Part shown: in pieces, positions 1 through 4,471 of the stretch
Layout of the letters: each line of letters begins with the position of its first letter
Numbering within the stretch: position 1 is the stretch's first letter
Source: an uncultured Slackia sp.
Lineage (GTDB): Bacteria > Actinomycetota > Coriobacteriia > Coriobacteriales > Eggerthellaceae
Direction of reading: 5' to 3'
Assembly (NCBI GenBank): GCA_900553775.1
Contig: USEZ01000125.1
Location: forward strand, 1-5,565
Length of the DNA: 5,565 bases
The notes under the pieces: generated by a model
Database searches by the model: none
Seen by the model: the letters and a program-made list of their open reading frames with translations, nothing else
Told to the model about the DNA's origin: nothing
Position numbers and translations under genes: made by a program

Positions 1-578
1 TCGATCGCCGCGGCGCGGCCCGCCTCCCCCGCAAGGCGGCGTGCCTTGTCGTGGCACAACGTGGCGACGATGGCGAAAAACGCCACCACCGCGGGCAGGA
101 CGGCCGAGGGCAGAAACGACACGCCCGCCACGCACGCCATCTGAATCACGAGCCCCGCCACCATGCCGACATGCGAACGGCGCGGGTCTTGGCAGGAGAA
201 TTCCTCGAGCCATACAAGGCAGAACAGAAACGACGATATGCCGTAGAGCACCCCGAGGATGCCCGCCTCGACGGGAGCCGACAACCCGTCTAAAACGCCT
301 GTCCCGCTTAAGACGAACCCCGCTATCAGCGCAAGCGGAGCCGGCCATTCGGGAAGCGAGCGCATGGGAAGAAGGCCGCGCGCGGCCAAGACGCCCACCG
401 CGACCGCGAGCAGAAACGAGACGATTTCGCTGGCCGCCATGAACCACAGTTCGGTGACGAACCCTATATTGCGCGTGACCGACCCCATCGCCGACAGGTA
501 CCCGATCGACGTGGCCGCCTTCGACAGCCCGAAGCCCCACGCGGAAATTACTCCGATATCCGAAGCGAACGCGCGCAT
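1..578 (-). CDS. Membrane-embedded LuxR-type transcriptional regulator, N-terminal part (partial at left edge)
   Basis: The frame is open from ATG at 578 leftward off the window, giving 192 residues without a stop. The start is supported by AGGGGAGGG (594-586), seven bases upstream. The protein is hydrophobic with about five membrane segments: roughly residues 40-68, 80-98, 103-124, 135-156 and 157-175. Residues 121-134 (LVWLEEFSCQDPRR) follow a glycine-rich helix. This resembles the 'W-x-E-x-F/S ... DPRR' stretch I associate with the large Eggerthellaceae family of regulators that have a multi-helix membrane sensor followed by a C-terminal LuxR-type helix-turn-helix. That DNA-binding part is outside the window, so the assignment rests on the sensor half and on context: these regulators commonly sit divergent to Tat-exported flavin reductases, as here. 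The likely role is sensing a ligand at the membrane and controlling the neighbouring reductase. It could instead be an unrelated multi-pass membrane protein or transporter. The coding call is firm; the function is moderate. Confidence 0.72.
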   Translation of the reverse strand, partial: MRAFASDIGVISAWGFGLSKAATSIGYLSAMGSVTRNIGFVTELWFMAASEIVSFLLAVAVGVLAARGLLPMRSLPEWPAPLALIAGFVLSGTGVLDGLSAPVEAGILGVLYGISSFLFCLVWLEEFSCQDPRRSHVGMVAGLVIQMACVAGVSFLPSAVLPAVVAFFAIVATLCHDKARRLAGEAGRAAAI

Positions 579-609
579 GTATACACCCTCCCCTGAGCAA
601 TATCGTCCC

Positions 610-615
610 ATTGTA
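610..615 (-). promoter_or_regulatory. Possible -10 box for the regulator gene
   Basis: On the minus strand TACAAT matches the bacterial -10 consensus at five of six positions. It would start transcription near 603, leaving a 5' leader of about 25 bases before the ATG at 578 and placing the Shine-Dalgarno inside that leader. No convincing -35 lies 16-18 bases upstream, so the site would need activator help or is a chance match. Confidence 0.3.
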
Positions 616-849
616 TCGCCAAAGCCGCCCGCGCGAGGCGTCTTCGCCGGCAAGAAGCGGCCCGCGATGCATGCTTTCGCCTTCGCCCGAGCGCGAAAAC
701 CGGGACGCGCAGGGCGGAAAAACGCGACCCGCGGCGACGGGTCCGACGGACGACACGGATCGGGCATGGAACGGCCCGGTGCGCAAACCGCGCGAAACCG
801 AAAGGGGGAAACCTATTGAACAGCATCGTTACCAGGCATTTCGTTAATT

Positions 850-866
850 TCACCGATACTCGGTGA
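850..866. promoter_or_regulatory. Perfect 17-bp palindrome, candidate operator
   Basis: TCACCGA-TAC-TCGGTGA has two perfect seven-base arms around a three-base centre. It lies in the AT-richer patch of the divergent intergenic region, about 200 bases before the reductase ATG and 270 bases before the regulator ATG. A dimeric regulator, most simply the LuxR-type protein encoded next to it, could bind here. It is not followed by a T-run, so it does not look like a terminator. Its role as an operator is inference from symmetry and location. Confidence 0.4.
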
Positions 867-867
867 G

Positions 868-940
868 GACAGGGCGGCCTTTCGGGCGTAAGGTCGGCGG
901 CGTCTTCGATGCACGTGGAGCACGCGATCGACGCCCTGTC
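868..940 (+). other. Potential alternative stem-loops in the reductase leader
   Basis: GACAGGGCG (868-876) is perfectly complementary to CGCCCTGTC (932-940). A competing hairpin is formed by GGCGT (899-903) with ACGCC (931-935), continued after a three-base bulge by CGAT/ATCG (907-910 with 927-930) and CGTG/CACG (914-917 with 921-924) around a GAG loop. Both structures need bases 932-935, so they exclude each other. If transcription starts near the palindrome at 850-866, this would be part of a roughly 200-base 5' leader. GC-rich DNA makes chance pairing common, so no riboswitch class is claimed. Confidence 0.25.
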
Positions 941-1050
941 TCAAGACCCCTCCTGAAGCAGGGCGAAGCACGCGGGCGAAGCTTTCGCCAAGCGAGGCCG
1001 CCCGCCGCAGCGCGACACGGGCATTCCGCGCGCATCGATATGGGAGGAAC

Positions 1051-1057
1051 AAGGAGG
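1051..1057 (+). promoter_or_regulatory. Ribosome binding site fixing the reductase start
   Basis: AAGGAGG lies six bases before ATG 1064 and is a near-perfect Shine-Dalgarno. It rules out the in-frame upstream starts, which would add an arginine-rich stretch of up to 67 residues before the Tat signal. A second purine-rich GGGAGGA lies just upstream at 1042-1048. Confidence 0.85.
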
Positions 1058-1063
1058 AACACC

Positions 1064-2980
1064 ATGACTATGGATCTGAACCGTCGCGACTTTCTGAAGG
1101 GCGCGGGCGTCGTCGGCGCCTTGGGCGCCGTCGCCACGATGGGCGTCGGCTGCGCTCCTGCGGCCCCGGCCGAGGGCGATAAGGCGGCAGGCGAAACGAA
1201 CGCCGCCGCGAAGACCCCGAACGAGACGGCCTATAAGAAGATGAGCGAGGCCACCGATGGCAAGTACGTGGCCAAGGCCATGGGCCACGAGAACTACGTG
1301 TTCGTCGAGACGGTGGTCAAAGACGGCGCGATCGCGAGCCTGCAGGTTCTCAACCACGACGAGACCCCCGGCATCGGCAGCCTGGCCGCCACCATGTGGC
1401 CCGCGAAGGTGCTCGAGACGCAGAACCTCGACGTCGACGCCATCTCCGGCGCCACCACCACCTGCAACGCCATCAAGAACGCCGCGCTTGAATGCCTCGA
1501 CAACGCAGGCGTCGATTCCAGCGAATTCCAGAAGGGTCCCGAAGAGCACACCGGCGGCACCGAGCAGGCCATCGACACCGACGTCATCATCATGGGCGCC
1601 GGCACCGCAGGCCTCGTGGCGGCCACCCGCCTGCTGGAAAAAGGCGTGAAGGTCACCCTGTTCGAGAAGCAGGACATCCCCGGCGGTTCTATGTCCATGA
1701 CCTACTCCGGCGTGGCAAGCGCAGGCAGCAAGCTGCAGGAGAACTACTCCCAGGGCCGTTTCGACGACAACCCGAACTACAACAAAGACGCCATGATGGC
1801 CGTTCTTTCCAAGTACGTGAACCCCGAGTTCGACCGCTTCGACGGCGCCATGCCCTACGACCATGCGATGTATGACACCTCGGGCGCTTTGGTCGACTGG
1901 CTGCACGAGATCGGCGTCGGCTTCTACAGCATGGGCGTGAACAAGGCCTACGGCATCACCCCGTATCTGGCTCCCGGCTGCTACGAGGGCGGCTGCGGCC
2001 AGGCCATGCAGTACCTCGCCGACCGTGTGGGCGCTCTGGGCGGCACCATCGTCTACGGCGCGAAGGTGACCGACATCACCATGGACGGCGACCGCGCGAC
2101 CGGCCTTGTGGCCGAGGGCAAGGACGGCTCGGTCTACACCGCCACCGCCAAGGCCGTGCTTCTGGCATCCGGCGGCTTCGGCGCCAACCAGGAAATGGTC
2201 GACGAGTACTACCCGCAATACGCCGGCCGCTCCTTCAACTGCTGCCCCGCCTCCACCGGCGACGGCATCGTGCTCGGCCAGAAGGTGGGCGCGGGCATCG
2301 AGTGCATGGGCCGCGAGCTGGGCGCCTACATGTCCACCACCTCGCAGGCGGGCTCGCGCATGGAGATCGCCTTCATGTATCAGACCACCCCGGGCATCAT
2401 GGTGAACGCCCACGGCGACCAGTTCGGCAACGTCATGAAGGCGAACCACTTCGTCATCGGCGCAGCGCTGTGCGACGAAGAGGCCAACGGCGGCAAGTTC
2501 TACTGGATCACCGACGAGTCGGGCGCGGTTACCACGATGAATAACCTCACCTGGGGCTTCGACACCTATAAGGCCGTCTTCGAGCGCGGCGACATGGTGC
2601 ATTACGACACCGTGGAAGAAGCCGCCGAGGCAACCGGCTGCACCAACCTGGCCGCCACCCTCGAGAAGCACAACGGCCATGCGCTGGCGGGCGAGGAAGA
2701 CGAGTGGAAGCGCTCCAAGCTTCCCTACCTGGACACCCACGACGGCATCTGGGTCTGCGGCGTAGAGCCGACCTTCTACCTGACCACGGGCGGTCTGATG
2801 ATCGACACCTCCTGCCACGTGACCAAGGAAGACGGCACCGTGATCCCCGGCCTGTACGCTGCGGGCGACGTGTGCGGCTCGATCGAGGAGAAAGACGGCA
2901 AGCAGTACGGCATGGGCTTCGACGCCGCCATGAACTACGGCTACATCATGGCCGAGACGGTCGCGTCCGAAATCGCCTAA
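1064..2980 (+). CDS. Tat-exported FMN/FAD flavoprotein reductase (fumarate-reductase/urocanate-reductase-like)
   Basis: This 638-residue enzyme should work outside the membrane as a terminal reductase, passing electrons from FMN to FAD to an organic acceptor. A Tat signal opens it: twin arginines at 7-8 in NRRDFLKG, a hydrophobic stretch, then Cys30 in GVGC, a weak lipobox. An Ala/Glu-rich linker leads to an FMN-binding domain (about 65-150). Its DAISGAT motif (125-131) fits the ApbE flavinylation signature, with Thr131 as likely attachment site. The FAD domain follows: GAGTAG (178-183) with Glu201 after the second strand, STGDG (397-401), and GLYAAGDVCG (596-605) near the end. No CxxCH haem motif is present. 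Where fumarate reductases carry GxRFxNE and HHTMGG, this protein has GDQFGN (451-456) and YLTTGG (572-577), so the catalytic arginine and a substrate histidine appear lost. The acceptor is unknown and probably not fumarate. Codons are strongly C/G-ending, suggesting high expression. Control by the divergent regulator is inferred. Confidence 0.93.
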   Translation: MTMDLNRRDFLKGAGVVGALGAVATMGVGCAPAAPAEGDKAAGETNAAAKTPNETAYKKMSEATDGKYVAKAMGHENYVFVETVVKDGAIASLQVLNHDETPGIGSLAATMWPAKVLETQNLDVDAISGATTTCNAIKNAALECLDNAGVDSSEFQKGPEEHTGGTEQAIDTDVIIMGAGTAGLVAATRLLEKGVKVTLFEKQDIPGGSMSMTYSGVASAGSKLQENYSQGRFDDNPNYNKDAMMAVLSKYVNPEFDRFDGAMPYDHAMYDTSGALVDWLHEIGVGFYSMGVNKAYGITPYLAPGCYEGGCGQAMQYLADRVGALGGTIVYGAKVTDITMDGDRATGLVAEGKDGSVYTATAKAVLLASGGFGANQEMVDEYYPQYAGRSFNCCPASTGDGIVLGQKVGAGIECMGRELGAYMSTTSQAGSRMEIAFMYQTTPGIMVNAHGDQFGNVMKANHFVIGAALCDEEANGGKFYWITDESGAVTTMNNLTWGFDTYKAVFERGDMVHYDTVEEAAEATGCTNLAATLEKHNGHALAGEEDEWKRSKLPYLDTHDGIWVCGVEPTFYLTTGGLMIDTSCHVTKEDGTVIPGLYAAGDVCGSIEEKDGKQYGMGFDAAMNYGYIMAETVASEIA

Positions 2981-2994
2981 TCCGTCCTCGATGC

Positions 2995-3027
2995 GACGGC
3001 GGGCCCGATGCCGCCCGTCCCGCCGTC
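2995..3027 (+). terminator. GC-rich stem-loop just after the reductase gene
   Basis: GACGGCGGG (2995-3003) pairs perfectly with CCCGCCGTC (3019-3027) across a 15-base loop. It starts 14 bases after the reductase stop codon. No T-run follows, so it may stabilise the 3' end or act as a weak or factor-assisted terminator rather than a classic intrinsic one. Confidence 0.35.
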
Positions 3028-3120
3028 ATCCCGAAGCCGGGACGCCGCCCTCGTTCGCGCTTCCCCTCCCTTTCGCGCCGAACACCTCGATTCGCAGCGC
3101 CCGGCACCGCAGACCGAGGC

Positions 3121-3163
3121 ATAAAAGCGCAAGGCCCCCGAAGATCTTCGGGGGCCTTGCGCT
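3121..3163 (-). terminator. Strong intrinsic terminator of the hydrolase gene (perfect 38-nt palindrome)
   Basis: Bases 3126-3163 form a perfect palindrome of two 19-base arms centred between 3144 and 3145 (AAGA|TCTT). In RNA this gives a stem of about 17 bp closed by a GAUC loop. Read on the minus strand the stem is followed by TTTTAT (3126-3121), the U-run of an intrinsic terminator, placed 84 bases beyond the hydrolase stop codon. Read on the plus strand no T-run follows directly, so termination of the reductase transcript here is less certain, although a stem this strong between convergent genes may work both ways. Confidence 0.85.
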
Positions 3164-3164
3164 A

Positions 3165-3207
3165 CGAAGGGCGCCTTCCCGCCGAGCCCGTAAGAAGGCG
3201 CCCTTCG
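3165..3207. terminator. Second stem-loop between the convergent genes
   Basis: CGAAGGGCGCCTTC (3165-3178) and GAAGGCGCCCTTCG (3194-3207) are perfect 14-base inverted arms around a 15-base loop, one base away from the 38-nt palindrome. On the plus strand the stem is followed by GCCTTTCGC, a poor T-run, so it could help end reductase transcripts. On the minus strand it lies upstream of the main terminator. Confidence 0.5.
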
Positions 3208-3246
3208 GCCTTTCGCAGGCTTCGTTTCGCAAGCGGCGCGACGCTT

Positions 3247-4188
3247 CTAGATTCCCTTGCTTTCGAGCCACGAGGCCACGTCTTCGTACACGCGCTCTTT
3301 GTCGGACTCGTTGAGGATTTCGTGGCGCATCCCCTCGTACAGCTTCACGTCGACCGACTCGACGCCCGCATCGCGGTATTCGCATGCGGCGCGCTCCACG
3401 CCGCGTCCGCGATCGCCCACCGGGTCTTCGGCGCCGGCGATGAAGAACATCGGCACGCCGTGCGGCACCAGGGCGGCACGCGAGGCATCGGTCGCCTCGA
3501 GCGCAAGCGACGTGAGCGCCGCGTATCCGCCCACCGTGAACATCTGCCCGCATGCGGGATCGGCGATATATTCGTCGACCACCGCCTCATCGGTCGATAT
3601 CCAGTCGACATCGGTGCGCGCGCCGTCGATCGCCTTCGAAAACGAGCCTGCGCCGAGCGAATCGACAAGCGGGCTGCGATACCGCTCGCCTTTGCTCGCC
3701 GCGATCAGCCGCGACAGGGCGCGGCCCGCGGATGAAAGCAGGCGGGGCTGCTGGCCCGTTCCGCACAGGATGGCCGCCGCGACCCCTTCGCCATGACGCG
3801 TCATGTAGGCGCGCGCGATGAAGCTTCCCATGGAATGGCCGAACAGCACATAGGGAACCGTGCCGGCATAGCGCGATGCCGTCAGGCGGCGCAGTTCGTG
3901 AACGTCTTCGATCAGGGCGTCGGCGCCGGCGTCAAGCGGGATATGCCCCAAATCGCTTTCGTCCTTCACGCTTTTCCCATGCCCCACGTGGTCGTTCGCG
4001 CATACCACGAACCCTTGCGACACGAGATAGCGGGCGAACGGCTCGTAGCGGTCGATATGCTCGGCCATGCCGTGGACGATCTGCACGATGCCGCGCGGCA
4101 CGGCCGTGCGCTTGTCGGGCTGCCAAAGAAGGGCATGGATGCGCGAGACGCCGTCGTGGCTCGCGTAGCCCAAACGCTGTGTTTTCAT
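3247..4188 (-). CDS. Alpha/beta hydrolase, monoacylglycerol lipase/lysophospholipase type (serine hydrolase)
   Basis: This 313-residue protein has a complete alpha/beta-hydrolase triad of the Hydrolase_4 (serine aminopeptidase S33) family. The nucleophile elbow is GHSMG (117-121) with Ser119. The acid is Asp255 in AGAEDPVGD, and the base is His289 in YEGMRHEILNE. HGMAEHIDRYEPFARYL (39-55) is the oxyanion-hole and helix region typical of monoacylglycerol lipases and lysophospholipases; 'HxVGHGKS' (67-73) is the family's D/H-x-x-GHG-x-S loop. It has no signal peptide or membrane segment, so it should be cytoplasmic. The likely reaction is hydrolysis of an acyl-glycerol or related ester; the exact substrate cannot be read from sequence. 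The start at ATG 4188 is set by GGGGAGGG (4203-4196), seven bases upstream, the same arrangement as for the regulator gene; the open frame extends further upstream but has no supported start. It stands alone, convergent with the reductase and divergent from the aldo/keto reductase. Confidence 0.94.
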   Translation of the reverse strand: MKTQRLGYASHDGVSRIHALLWQPDKRTAVPRGIVQIVHGMAEHIDRYEPFARYLVSQGFVVCANDHVGHGKSVKDESDLGHIPLDAGADALIEDVHELRRLTASRYAGTVPYVLFGHSMGSFIARAYMTRHGEGVAAAILCGTGQQPRLLSSAGRALSRLIAASKGERYRSPLVDSLGAGSFSKAIDGARTDVDWISTDEAVVDEYIADPACGQMFTVGGYAALTSLALEATDASRAALVPHGVPMFFIAGAEDPVGDRGRGVERAACEYRDAGVESVDVKLYEGMRHEILNESDKERVYEDVASWLESKGI

Positions 4189-4219
4189 AGATGTTCCCTC
4201 CCCAGAGAAATGAGTCTTT

Positions 4220-4225
4220 AGGATA
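4220..4225 (-). promoter_or_regulatory. Weak -10-like box upstream of the hydrolase
   Basis: TATCCT on the minus strand would place a start site near 4213 and a leader of about 25 bases carrying the Shine-Dalgarno. The bases 17 upstream (CGACGC) are a poor -35. This is the best promoter candidate I can find for this gene, but it is weak. Confidence 0.22.
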
Positions 4226-4277
4226 CCCCGGGTCCGCAGGATGCGTCGGCATCTTTTGACGTATGGATGCATAAAAG

Positions 4278-4298
4278 AAAGAGACGGCGCGTCTTTTT
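4278..4298. other. Short hairpin with flanking A- and T-runs in the divergent gap
   Basis: AAAGAGACG (4278-4286) pairs with CGTCTTTTT (4290-4298) over a three-base GCG loop, with one G-T wobble. Because A- and T-runs flank a GC-containing core, it looks like a small terminator on either strand. It sits between two divergent genes, where a terminator is not needed, unless it insulates them from antisense transcription. The stem is short. Confidence 0.3.
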
Positions 4299-4397
4299 CG
4301 CATGACGGGCATCCTTCGATACGCCCGTGCGCAATACGGGGCCTTCGCGCGGAAGGGCGCGGCTGCCGTTCCGGGCGCCGGGTTTTGCGGAAATGCG

Positions 4398-4444
4398 CGG
4401 AAAACCCTTGACCTGAAGCGCACTCGAAGCGATAGGGTTTTCCG
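4398..4444. repeat. 11-bp perfect inverted repeat enclosing the aldo/keto reductase promoter
   Basis: CGGAAAACCCT (4398-4408) and AGGGTTTTCCG (4434-4444) are perfect inverted copies separated by 25 bases. The left arm ends on the first base of the -35 hexamer; the right arm covers most of the -10 and ends about where transcription should start. A further GGGTTTT at 4380-4386 can pair with the left arm instead. The arms lie at or upstream of the predicted start, so they act at DNA level if at all, for example as paired operator half-sites. Confidence 0.6.
4408..4438 (+). promoter_or_regulatory. Promoter with 19-bp spacing, MerR-regulated style, for the aldo/keto reductase
   Basis: TTGACC (4408-4413) is a five-of-six -35 box. 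TAGGGT (4433-4438) is a -10 that keeps the key T, A and final T, after a 19-base spacer. Start would be near 4445, with a 27-base leader to ATG 4472. The run from the -35 into the spacer (TTGACCTGAAGCGCACTC) resembles promoters activated by MerR-family proteins, which have an overlong 19-bp spacer and a TTGACCTGGAGTGCACTC-like left half. The usual right half of the dyad is poor here. No MerR gene is in view. A 17-base reading with GATAGG (4431-4436) is the alternative. Confidence 0.5.
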
Positions 4445-4471
4445 AGGCGAAATGCGAAGCGAAAGGGCATC

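Larger units (their letters stand above)
579..1063. other. Divergent intergenic region between regulator and reductase
   Basis: These 485 bases separate two divergent genes. I see no convincing protein gene on either strand; the open frames crossing it are arginine/proline-rich GC-driven artefacts. Most of it is GC-rich, but about 811-868 is clearly richer in A+T, as expected of a promoter. A perfect palindrome sits at 850-866, and the stretch from about 868 to the reductase ribosome binding site can form several alternative stems. Smaller dyads include GACCCG/CGGGTC (726-743), GTCCG/CGGAC (741-751) and GGCGAA/TTCGCC (975-989). A nine-base direct repeat GGGCGAAGC occurs at 961 and 974. A -35-like TTGAAC (816-821) exists, but the best -10-like hexamer, GTTAAT (843-848), is 21 bases away, so no plus-strand promoter can be assigned with confidence. 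Confidence 0.6.

Noticed and set aside
450..461. TTCGGTGACGAA, resembling half of the 850-866 palindrome
   Set aside because: It lies inside the regulator coding sequence and shares only one seven-base arm; most likely chance.
259..819. A 186-codon plus-strand frame over the regulator and intergenic region
   Set aside because: It is Arg/Pro/Ala-rich, typical of GC-driven spurious frames, and antisense to a coherent membrane protein with a good ribosome binding site.
863..1063. Upstream extension of the reductase by 67 codons from 863
   Set aside because: A Tat signal should sit at the N-terminus. AAGGAGG six bases before ATG 1064 fits exactly, and the extension is arginine-rich filler that overlaps the palindrome.
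941..2818. A 625-codon open frame antisense to the reductase
   Set aside because: Its sequence is rich in Val/Gly/Ala/His in low-complexity style, shows no recognisable fold, and is the mirror of a strongly GC-biased gene with clear flavoprotein motifs.
4305..4328. ACGGGC/GCCCGT inverted repeat in the hydrolase-aldo/keto reductase gap
   Set aside because: The arms are only six bases with a 12-base loop, as expected by chance in DNA this GC-rich, with no T-run or promoter relation.
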